Source: a virus. Taken from it: a stretch of 64,000 nt of DNA. Under the pieces are notes generated by a model. That model saw only the letters and a list, made by a program, of their open reading frames with translations, searched no databases and was not told the DNA's origin. The translations under genes and the position numbers were made by a program. The stretch covers positions 1 to 64,000 of IMG/VR virus record IMGVR_UViG_3300034073_005046; one strand, 5' to 3'. The stretch's first letter is position 1; every line of letters starts with the position of its first letter. Below, in pieces: positions 8,909-15,599 of the stretch.

Positions 8909-9892
8909 CTAGACCGGAGGTTCTGAGTGCTCGAAACTCCACGCAATCGCATTACGTACCACTGCATCCGCATCTTTGTCCCAATCATCGAAGTGTGGGT
9001 TGTTCGCTATGCGCTCCATCACCCACTTGTAGGTAACATTTCCCACCATCTCTGGCATACGTGCGATACGGCTAGTACGTTTCCAGACACACTCGTAGCG
9101 ACTAGTACCGTCTGATCCATCGAAAGACTCGATTTCGCGAAGTATACCTAGCACTTTGCGTCGGACAAAATCTCTCTTGCCCTTTGGTAGCTTATCAAAC
9201 ATCTTGCGCTGATCGTCTACCGTGCCCCAGTCCGGATCAAAGTCGCGAGGCACGTTGTCGGTACGTTTTACGATGTAGCGCTCGGCACCCACCGACTCAG
9301 CCAAGCTCCGCACCGCATCTATCGATGTCCGAGTGTCGTTATCCAGGTGTACGATACAATTGGGGTGGGAACCAAAATACATCCGTGCGATGTCGACACA
9401 AGCTCGGTCGCCATCCAGGGCGTGGGCAAGGCCGGTCGCCAACAACTTCGCGGTATCTAGGTCGGTGATTTCTTCGTCGAGGAAGATGATGCCACGGAGT
9501 TTAGGATGCTCGGGAGTACTCGAAAACGAGTGATGGAGTATATTGAAGTGTATACCTAGCTGTTCGGCCTGAGCTATGACCTCCTCAACGCTGTCGCCCG
9601 CATCGTAGTCGACACCGAGGACCTGGCAGCTAGAAAAAAGCCCCTCAATGCGGCGTCTGCGACGCCAGTCCGGGCAGACATTGAATACGAACGGCGACCA
9701 GGTCTGGCCACGCATCACCGCCCTCGCAAGCGACTTCGGCGTTACTTCGGCCGTCTCGGTGCCTAGCCTGGCTCCTAACACTCTTACCTCGGTCCGGGGA
9801 TTCCCATACTTGTCGGTCTCCTTGCGGTACTGGAGGCTCGCGCTGGGCTTGTGGTCCCAGCTTTCGTGGTCGAGAGAAATGGTGGCGGTCAT
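8909..9892 (-). CDS. AEP-superfamily (prim-pol) DNA primase
   Basis: A 327-residue protein. Visible motifs fit an archaeo-eukaryotic primase core: G-V-D-Y-D at about residue 93-97 (metal-binding motif I), a strand with L-R-G-I-I-F-L at about 132-138, and a segment C-V-D-I-A-R-M-Y-F-G at about 162-171 typical of phage AEP primases. It would make primers for replication together with the SF3 helicase encoded just upstream. I chose ATG 9892 instead of a longer frame opening at 9991, because an extended -10 (TGCTATAAT, 9918-9926) lies 25 nt upstream of 9892 and the extra residues would overlap the helicase gene. No Shine-Dalgarno is obvious. Confidence 0.72.
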   Translation of the reverse strand: MTATISLDHESWDHKPSASLQYRKETDKYGNPRTEVRVLGARLGTETAEVTPKSLARAVMRGQTWSPFVFNVCPDWRRRRRIEGLFSSCQVLGVDYDAGDSVEEVIAQAEQLGIHFNILHHSFSSTPEHPKLRGIIFLDEEITDLDTAKLLATGLAHALDGDRACVDIARMYFGSHPNCIVHLDNDTRTSIDAVRSLAESVGAERYIVKRTDNVPRDFDPDWGTVDDQRKMFDKLPKGKRDFVRRKVLGILREIESFDGSDGTSRYECVWKRTSRIARMPEMVGNVTYKWVMERIANNPHFDDWDKDADAVVRNAIAWSFEHSEPPV

Positions 9893-9917
9893 GGGGTGGT
9901 GGGGGGGCCGGGACGGG

Positions 9918-9926
9918 ATTATAGCA
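9918..9926 (-). promoter_or_regulatory. Extended -10 promoter before primase
   Basis: TGCTATAAT on the minus strand, 25 nt before ATG 9892. Supports the shorter primase start. No clear -35. Confidence 0.65.
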
Positions 9927-9944
9927 AGGCAGAGCCGCTCTTTC

Positions 9945-11786
9945 TTACATTTTCTGAGGATCGTAGCCTGCTTCATATAGATACGCCGCATTGCAGCGGG
10001 TATTCCTATCCTCTATGGCCTTCAGCTCTTCAGGGTCGGTCACTGTAGCGATGAGTTCGTTCGCCATTCTGTAAATCTTGTTCTTTTCGCCCCTGACCTG
10101 CTCCCAAGTCCGCACAATGTGGCTTTGTTTCTTGCTCATCGAGAAGCCATCGCGTAGCGTAAGCGCGTTAAAGACGCTCTCAACCGCCATTGGTAAGTCT
10201 TTATCCGATTTGTAGCTGTTGAAGATTTCGTACGCCTTATCAACACTCGTGATTAACATCTTCCGTTGTGCCCAATAGGGGTGGGTCTGATCGCGCTTCG
10301 TGTTTTCCCAGTGCGCTTTCATATTCCGCCTCAGGTTGTTCGCTCGCATGTCGATCATCAGAAACCTTGTACACTCCAGTGTAGTTGCTAGAGAGCCGAG
10401 AGTTAGTTCGGGCAGGTAATCTCCCTGACCCTTCTGCTCCCGTATCGCATAGGCCAAGAAGCAGAAGCGGATAAAACACTCTAGGGCGTTTTTGTGGATC
10501 TGGATCCGGAGATAAGGCAACAACTGCTCGCTGTGGAAGTGTACATCTACGCCACTCTCGATCTTATCGAGGAAGAAATCCGTACAATGGCGCATGATAC
10601 GCATGAACAAGGTCACCTCGTCTACGCCGTATTTCTTGCAGAGGAATTTGATGTTTGCTACAGGGTGAATGTCTCGGCCGGACTCCTCCGACATCTCCTC
10701 TTGTTCGAATGCCCGGTAAGTAGAGATGAGGGCGAGGCGGCTAATCGCGCCGGAGTCCAGGCTATATGAGATCTCCGATCTCACCTCATTGCAGTTGGCG
10801 ATAATCACGGTGTTCGATACGACCTCGATGGCATCAGTGCCTTTGTTCTCGACTTTCTCCGTCCCCCCGGTGACCACCGACTTAAAGCTATGAGCCTTCA
10901 GCATCTTTTCGAGAGAATCTTGAGTCAAATCATCATTGTAGGCTAAATGAGAGCTGATCACCGCGCCCTGGTTAAACCTCGACCCAAAATCACCCATATT
11001 CACCACATTGTAACCACAGTATTGCATGGCTTTCATGAGGCCGTTGAGAATTGTGGTTTTACCGACGCCCGGCTCACCAACAATAATGCCAGCTTTGCGG
11101 AATCCATGCTTGATGGGTGTATCCTTTCCAGGATGGATCGCCCCATTTCGGCCTACACACGCCCTACCAATAATCAGCTTGAACATCTCGGCTTCGGCGG
11201 GCGGGAAGATGGTCACGATGTCTTCGAACTTCAGGTTCCGAATTGGCCGGTCAAACCATTCCAGTTCAGGAACATACGAGTACACATCGCTCAAGGTGCG
11301 AGCACGAAATTCCGCCTCGATGGAGGCGGGGTTGTACGCTATTCCGAGACGATATGACCCCCCACCCATCTTCTTGTGCCTCAGCGCTTTGAGGTTCTCC
11401 ACACCTAGGACGTAGTCCGTCACCTCAGACGCTCTTCCGGAGCGATAAATAAACAACGGACTGACAAAATCCCGAGAATCCGAATCCATCTGGAATATGC
11501 CATCGTCGCTCAGTAGTTCGTTTTGGATGAGTTCGAGGGTGGTTTCCGAGGCTGGCACGAGAAACTCAAACCACTCGGGATAGTTCATCCCCTTCGGAGC
11601 GGATCGTGTGATCGCTTGGTAGGGATTATACCTCTCGTACAGGTCGTGAAATGATGTGAGCTTCGAATCGAGATTGACCTTCAAAAAGAAGCCGTGACTC
11701 GCGAGATTCGCTATGACCTGAGCATACTTCGCTGCTGGACCCTTGGCCTTCAGCAGCTCATCCGACTCATTCTTTGCCTTAGCCAT
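9945..11786 (-). CDS. SF3/D5-like replicative helicase
   Basis: A 613-residue P-loop ATPase. Walker A is G-E-P-G-V-G-K-T-T at about 236-245, Walker B-like Y-N-D-D-L at about 283-287, then a segment with K-S-V-V-T-G-G (about 303) and V-I-I-A-N-C-N (about 326-332). That order and the terminal Asn of the last motif fit superfamily 3 helicases of the D5/primase-helicase type. The roughly 230-residue N-terminal region is unassigned. The ATG at 11786 overlaps the end of the FEN-type nuclease gene (stop at 11779), and the AEP primase follows, giving a nuclease-helicase-primase set probably expressed from the extended -10 at 13012-13020. Confidence 0.78.
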   Translation of the reverse strand: MAKAKNESDELLKAKGPAAKYAQVIANLASHGFFLKVNLDSKLTSFHDLYERYNPYQAITRSAPKGMNYPEWFEFLVPASETTLELIQNELLSDDGIFQMDSDSRDFVSPLFIYRSGRASEVTDYVLGVENLKALRHKKMGGGSYRLGIAYNPASIEAEFRARTLSDVYSYVPELEWFDRPIRNLKFEDIVTIFPPAEAEMFKLIIGRACVGRNGAIHPGKDTPIKHGFRKAGIIVGEPGVGKTTILNGLMKAMQYCGYNVVNMGDFGSRFNQGAVISSHLAYNDDLTQDSLEKMLKAHSFKSVVTGGTEKVENKGTDAIEVVSNTVIIANCNEVRSEISYSLDSGAISRLALISTYRAFEQEEMSEESGRDIHPVANIKFLCKKYGVDEVTLFMRIMRHCTDFFLDKIESGVDVHFHSEQLLPYLRIQIHKNALECFIRFCFLAYAIREQKGQGDYLPELTLGSLATTLECTRFLMIDMRANNLRRNMKAHWENTKRDQTHPYWAQRKMLITSVDKAYEIFNSYKSDKDLPMAVESVFNALTLRDGFSMSKKQSHIVRTWEQVRGEKNKIYRMANELIATVTDPEELKAIEDRNTRCNAAYLYEAGYDPQKM

Positions 11787-12990
11787 CTACCTTCGCACCA
11801 TAGCGGAGCAGGGCGACCTTGTAGTCCTTGCGAGATTCTTTGAGGGCCTCGAGGAGGCCTGGGTTGTGCGATGCGGGGTTGATCTTCCGCAGCTTCTCCA
11901 TCTCCTTGATTTGCTCCCGGGCCGCATCGTCGTCAGCCGCTATCTTAGCGCACTTCTGGAAGTCCGCGTCGTTGACCAGGTTAAGACAATATTTTTTGTT
12001 CAGACCCTTGAGGTCTGGGTTCAGCGCTTCGCGACGCTCTCTCTTGGCCTTTTCGGAGAATGTCAGGATGTCGTAGGGGCTAGGGGCTGGGATCTCGGGC
12101 AGGAACATGCCGAGAGATTGGAGGTAGCGTCCGGATTTCTCAAGATGGTCGGGACGGTTTGAGGCTTTCGTATCGGACAATATCTCCCTCAGGGTAGCCT
12201 CCTCCTCGGCTGTCCAGCCCCAGACCTCATCCTCCTCGTAGAGGTCGAAGAAGCGTAAAGGTGTCCCAGGCAATAAATTATCTCCCGCATCCCCAACCTC
12301 TACCTTCACGGTGTAGGTTTCGCGAGCGGTAGAGATGTTGAGTTTCTCCTTCCGAAGGTAGTAGTCACACACCTCAGCCTCTGTGCGGATTCTCGGAATC
12401 CAGGGGCCGGTATTACACCAAACTATGCGGTGTTCGTCGGAGACTAGTCCTTGCCAATCTCCATCGACCGTAGACAACAAGACATACCGATCACTGACTG
12501 GATCAGTTCGTTGGATACGGGAGATCTTGCCGGCGATGTCATCGGCCTCGTAGTATTCCTTATCGAAAAAGTGGTAGGTCGACCCCGGCGACTTCAGGTA
12601 CCTATAGCCTTCTTCGAGAATTATCGGAAACAACGAAGGCTTATCCGGACGTCCGCCTTTGTATTCTGGCATCCCCAAAAGAAATGCTTCTTGGCTTCTC
12701 CAGTAACCGTATACGCCAGTATCTTCAAATTCCCCCTTGTGGTCATCAACAACAACTGCTGTGAAGTCTCGAGGTGGCAGACTATCAATGCCTCGGTTTA
12801 GCTTATAAGCCCACAATGCCCGGACCACTTTCCGGAGTTTCGCCTCATCGTCCTGGACGATGTCCAGTGCTGACTCGGTAAAGGAATGGACAGCGTGGGC
12901 ATACACTTTGAAGTCGATTACCACGAGGGGGAGCTTGTCGTGCCGGTCTAGCTCTGATTCGAGCCACTTATCCTTGAGTACAGGGTCCAT
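11779..12990 (-). CDS. FEN/PIN-type 5'-3' exonuclease (RNase H-like role)
   Basis: A 403-residue protein with flap-endonuclease family motifs: an N-terminal PIN-type strand V-V-I-D-F (22-26), the acidic helix Y-E-A-D-D-I-A-G-K-I (147-156), D-G-D-W-Q-G-L-V (176-183) and the helix-hairpin-helix approach V-G-D-A-G-D-N-L-L-P-G (232-242). Such enzymes remove RNA primers or flaps at lagging-strand fragments. An extended -10 (TGTTACAAT, 13012-13020) lies 21 nt before the ATG and probably opens the nuclease-helicase-primase operon. The C-terminal 130 residues are charged helices with no assigned role. Confidence 0.82.
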   Translation of the reverse strand: MDPVLKDKWLESELDRHDKLPLVVIDFKVYAHAVHSFTESALDIVQDDEAKLRKVVRALWAYKLNRGIDSLPPRDFTAVVVDDHKGEFEDTGVYGYWRSQEAFLLGMPEYKGGRPDKPSLFPIILEEGYRYLKSPGSTYHFFDKEYYEADDIAGKISRIQRTDPVSDRYVLLSTVDGDWQGLVSDEHRIVWCNTGPWIPRIRTEAEVCDYYLRKEKLNISTARETYTVKVEVGDAGDNLLPGTPLRFFDLYEEDEVWGWTAEEEATLREILSDTKASNRPDHLEKSGRYLQSLGMFLPEIPAPSPYDILTFSEKAKRERREALNPDLKGLNKKYCLNLVNDADFQKCAKIAADDDAAREQIKEMEKLRKINPASHNPGLLEALKESRKDYKVALLRYGAKVDG

Positions 12991-13011
12991 AGGGGTTGGT
13001 TATATGTCTGC

Positions 13012-13020
13012 ATTGTAACA
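13012..13020 (-). promoter_or_regulatory. Extended -10 promoter before FEN nuclease
   Basis: TGTTACAAT on the minus strand, 21 nt before ATG 12990; likely opens the nuclease-helicase-primase operon. Confidence 0.6.
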
Positions 13021-13049
13021 GATCAGACCCCTAGGTGGTAGCCGAAGGT

Positions 13050-13280
13050 TCAGGTGCCCATAAACTTCGCAGACAACACACGCTGTGCGCGAACGAACTT
13101 TCGCAGGGGGTAGTTCGTAATAATCGACCACTCCAAGAGGGAGCGGATGTTCATCTCGGAAAGGGGGAGGTCGAGACTCGCATCTTTGTTAGAGACGAAG
13201 AATTTCTCGCCATCGCGAGCGACCACGAGGACATCGACATCTTTGTCGAACCGAATCGGCTTCTGTAACTTCTCGACCAT
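13050..13280 (-). CDS. Small hypothetical protein, 76 aa
   Basis: Not recognised. I set the start at ATG 13280, not at an upstream in-frame codon, because a strong Shine-Dalgarno (AGGAGGAAACTA) immediately precedes it and the stop of the previous gene overlaps it as TAATG. The product is a compact, probably alpha/beta domain with D-K-D-V-D-V-L-V-V-A near its start. It is co-transcribed with the 152-residue gene behind a late-type motif at 13749-13767, so a minor virion or assembly role is plausible. No domain call is made. Confidence 0.65.
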   Translation of the reverse strand: MVEKLQKPIRFDKDVDVLVVARDGEKFFVSNKDASLDLPLSEMNIRSLLEWSIITNYPLRKFVRAQRVLSAKFMGT

Positions 13281-13738
13281 TAGTTTCCTCCTCGTGCTTT
13301 CCAACCACCTTTCGCAATGCGACGGACCTGCGGATCCGTCTCGGGTGCTTTGGGTACATCTCGATCGAAGTTGGAGGGCTTTGCAGGTTTATCAGCCTTT
13401 GGCTTTTCCTCCTCCCCACCTCGCATCGCTTTTTGTCTGGACTCCAACGATGCTGTGGACTTCGGATCGGGGATACACGCTCCCGACTCGCTCTTGTAGC
13501 CGGGAGGGCAAGGCTGCCCCGGAGCGATCATCTTTCCTCCCGGGCCGATTCGGGCTAGGCCTTCGGCCTGAGGTTCATCATCGCCGAAGGAGACGGGCGC
13601 CGATGCGTTTTCGTGCGAGCCCGGGTCGCCGAGGTTCGGCATCCGGATGTTATCTTGACCAATAGGCGTACCGGACACCCAACTGGACTGCGGTGCTACG
13701 TTCCAGTCCTTGGGCTTCTCGAAGTGGTTTGTCATCAC
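13280..13738 (-). CDS. Hydrophilic hypothetical protein, 152 aa
   Basis: Not recognised. The product is Pro/Gly/Lys/Glu rich and likely disordered, with one short two-Cys segment C-P-P-G-Y-x6-A-C (about 78-91) reminiscent of short Cys-loop motifs in phage structural proteins. The ATG at 13738 is 10 nt after a late-type motif (13749-13767), and its stop overlaps the start of the 76-residue gene as TAATG. Promoter class suggests it is a late, virion-related protein although it lies inside the replication cluster. Confidence 0.65.
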   Translation of the reverse strand: MMTNHFEKPKDWNVAPQSSWVSGTPIGQDNIRMPNLGDPGSHENASAPVSFGDDEPQAEGLARIGPGGKMIAPGQPCPPGYKSESGACIPDPKSTASLESRQKAMRGGEEEKPKADKPAKPSNFDRDVPKAPETDPQVRRIAKGGWKARGGN

Positions 13739-13748
13739 TATACGTATT

Positions 13749-13767
13749 CTCTCACTTAGCTTTCAAC
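13749..13767 (-). promoter_or_regulatory. Late-type motif before 152-residue gene
   Basis: GTTGAAAGC, 4-nt spacer, TGAGA; 10-11 nt before ATG 13738. Lies in the last codons of the upstream 171-residue gene. Confidence 0.7.
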
Positions 13768-14267
13768 GCACCAAGGATGGTGCCAAGAATCTCGTTCTTG
13801 GGTAGCTTCTCAGCGATGATCTTGGTGCCTGCAGCTACGAAGTCGGTGACATCAAGGTTGTTAGGAGGAAGTTCGCGGTAGATTTCAACCGACTTAGTCG
13901 CGACCTCTTCGATTGAGGGAGGAAGGAGCGTCTCAGGTGGCGTGGTAACCTTCTGCTCCGCCACCTCCGGCTTCCATTTAGCCATCACGTAGCGGCTAAG
14001 TTTCCGGACCTCATCGCTGCTGAGGCTATTATCTCTGAGCATCTCAACGATACTACCCACGATAATCCGAACTTCGGAGTCGTTGTAGCTCTCGGTACGC
14101 CCGTACTTGAGCCAGAAGCCATCCACAGCGTTGAACACATCAGCGATGTAGGCGGTGTCGAAGTTGTGTCGATTTAGAACGTGCTTGTTGGCAATGTTGG
14201 CAACGAAGACGTAGAGACGATCGAGAATGCCGATTTTCTCGAGGGTATTGAAGGTGAAGTTCATCAT
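13752..14267 (-). CDS. Hypothetical helical protein, 171 aa, dual promoters
   Basis: Not recognised. A mostly helical N-terminal domain (about 1-110) is followed by a Pro/Thr linker and a short helical tail rich in Lys, Glu and Ala. Its C-terminal codons L-K-A are written by the GTTGAAAGC box of the next gene's late motif. Upstream it has both promoter types: TGCTAGAAT at 14301-14309 (overlapping the HNH stop codon) and a late-type variant GGTGAAAGG-N4-TATAG at 14282-14299, 14 nt before the ATG. It may therefore be expressed both early and late. A second ATG follows the first directly. Confidence 0.65.
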   Translation of the reverse strand: MMNFTFNTLEKIGILDRLYVFVANIANKHVLNRHNFDTAYIADVFNAVDGFWLKYGRTESYNDSEVRIIVGSIVEMLRDNSLSSDEVRKLSRYVMAKWKPEVAEQKVTTPPETLLPPSIEEVATKSVEIYRELPPNNLDVTDFVAAGTKIIAEKLPKNEILGTILGALKAK

Positions 14268-14281
14268 GGTGGCAGAAGGTT

Positions 14282-14299
14282 CTATATTTACCTTTCACC
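14282..14299 (-). promoter_or_regulatory. Variant late-type motif before 171-residue gene
   Basis: GGTGAAAGG, 4-nt spacer, TATAG; 14 nt before ATG 14267. Adjacent to an extended -10, so the gene may have two promoters. Confidence 0.55.
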
Positions 14300-14300
14300 T

Positions 14301-14309
14301 ATTCTAGCA
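14301..14309 (-). promoter_or_regulatory. Extended -10 promoter overlapping HNH stop codon
   Basis: TGCTAGAAT; the HNH stop TAG is part of it. Lies just upstream of the variant late motif of the 171-residue gene. Confidence 0.45.
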
Positions 14310-14819
14310 GGAATACGCATATTGTGACCACTCGGGGTCGGTAGACCGCTGTACAATTTCCACGACCTTTGGTAATGGCGGTCGAGGTTTTCGCCGCAGC
14401 CTGAGGCCAACTTGCTCGGGGGTTTTACTACCCTTTTTCGTATTGCAGGCCGCACACGCCAGTGCCAAATTTTCCCAGGTGTCGGCTCCGCCCCTACACC
14501 GTGGTATCAAATGGTCTATTGTCAACGACCTCGTACTACCACAATACTGGCAGGTATTATTGTCTCGGCGATAAATCGCCGCTTTGGTTGGTTTCTCTCT
14601 AGCTGTGCGACTCAAAGGCATGGAGACGTAAAACCTTAGCCTTATCACTTTCTCCGACAACCTCTGCGCCCGGTCTTTGAGCAAAAGAACAATCGCTCTC
14701 CTGCCCTGGACTATGTTGAGGGGGGTGTAATCAAAATTGAGGACCAGAACATTGGTGTCAGGATCTGGGAACGTATCTCTCACCTGTACCTCCGCAAAAC
14801 TTGCATTCAACAACAACAT
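14304..14819 (-). CDS. HNH endonuclease
   Basis: A 171-residue protein with a complete HNH nuclease core: C-Q-Y-C-G (about 91-95), then L-T-I-D-H-L-I-P-R-x-x-G-G (about 99-112), N-L-A-L-A-C-x-x-C-N (about 118-127) and K-x-x-x-T-P-E. Two CxxC pairs bind the structural zinc; the central His is the general base. The N-terminal part (N-x-x-Y-x-P-L-N-I-V) and layout match the free-standing HNH proteins widespread in cyanobacteria and their phages. It lies between the dUTPase terminator (14857-14896) and a virion-type gene. Whether it acts as a homing nuclease or in packaging or host-DNA breakdown is not visible. Confidence 0.85.
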   Translation of the reverse strand: MLLLNASFAEVQVRDTFPDPDTNVLVLNFDYTPLNIVQGRRAIVLLLKDRAQRLSEKVIRLRFYVSMPLSRTAREKPTKAAIYRRDNNTCQYCGSTRSLTIDHLIPRCRGGADTWENLALACAACNTKKGSKTPEQVGLRLRRKPRPPLPKVVEIVQRSTDPEWSQYAYSC

Positions 14820-14856
14820 CTGGAGTTACCACTTTGTCCGGATCTCTCCGAGTTAG

Positions 14857-14896
14857 AAAAAATCCCCGCCCGCCACAATACGGGCAGAAGCGGGGA
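14857..14896 (-). terminator. Intrinsic terminator after dUTPase
   Basis: On the minus strand, a nested GC-rich hairpin (CCCCG ... CGGGG outside, GCCCG/CGGGC inside) followed by ATTTTTT. Confidence 0.8.
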
Positions 14897-14921
14897 AGAT
14901 AGTCGGGGTACAAAGATTGCT

Positions 14922-15557
14922 TCACACCTTGGTTGATCCGAAGCCACCGGTTGCCCGGCCAGTCACACTAAATACGCTTTCGTTGGTGGTTGCCTGGTTA
15001 CCGGATTGGTCCAGGACCACTTCGCAGAGCCCCTGAGCGATCCTTGATCCATGAGTAAAGACGTGGTAGTTGTCTCGTGTGTTGGTTAGCGAGACCTTAA
15101 CCCAGTCCTGGTACCCCGCATCGATTATGCCGGGGGAATTCGTAACAACAATGCCGTGTTTATGTGCCAACCCTGATCTCGGTACGATTTTATATACACA
15201 TAGCATCGAGTTCCAGGGGAAACTAAGGTTCTTCAGGCTCGGCACGATAACCTTAAACCCGCTCTCTACCAACTCCGTGCAGCCAGGGCCAAGCAGGACT
15301 GCGCCACCACACTGGTCGAGTACGTCGAGAAAGTCACTCTCCGACTCCGAGGTGAATACCTCGCCATCTACATACAACCTCGTCCCGTGCCGCAACGACA
15401 TCGACTCGAAGTCGCGATAGAAATCAATGGCATCGTCGCGATCATAGGTGTTAGTGACATGGGCGCGGATATCCGCTCCTGCGTCTTCGCCGGCATGGGA
15501 AACTTGAGGGACGAAGGACTCGTCTCCAGGGCGAACATAGAAGATAGGTGAGACCAC
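14922..15557 (-). CDS. dut: dUTPase (dUTP diphosphatase)
   Basis: A 211-residue trimeric-type dUTPase hydrolysing dUTP to dUMP, limiting uracil in phage DNA and supplying dTMP synthesis. All five motifs are visible: I E-D-A-G-A-D-I (24-30), II P-R-S-G-L-A (126-131), III G-I-I-D-A-G-Y-Q-D (143-151), IV G-S-R-I-A-Q (170-175) and V R-A-T-G-G-F-G-S-T (201-209). It is longer than the usual approximately 150 residues because about 50-60 extra residues separate motifs I and II. Start is GTG 15557, 24 nt downstream of an extended -10 (15582-15590). A good intrinsic terminator follows the gene. Confidence 0.93.
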   Translation of the reverse strand: MVSPIFYVRPGDESFVPQVSHAGEDAGADIRAHVTNTYDRDDAIDFYRDFESMSLRHGTRLYVDGEVFTSESESDFLDVLDQCGGAVLLGPGCTELVESGFKVIVPSLKNLSFPWNSMLCVYKIVPRSGLAHKHGIVVTNSPGIIDAGYQDWVKVSLTNTRDNYHVFTHGSRIAQGLCEVVLDQSGNQATTNESVFSVTGRATGGFGSTKV

Positions 15558-15581
15558 GAGAGGTGCGGGGTTTATGAGGAT

Positions 15582-15590
15582 ATTGTAGCA
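15582..15590 (-). promoter_or_regulatory. Extended -10 promoter before dUTPase
   Basis: TGCTACAAT on the minus strand, 24 nt before GTG 15557. Confidence 0.65.
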
Positions 15591-15599
15591 CGAAGTGGG

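Noticed and set aside
9893-9991. Longer N-terminus for the primase
   Set aside because: Would overlap the helicase end and run through the TGCTATAAT promoter; extra residues look non-coding.
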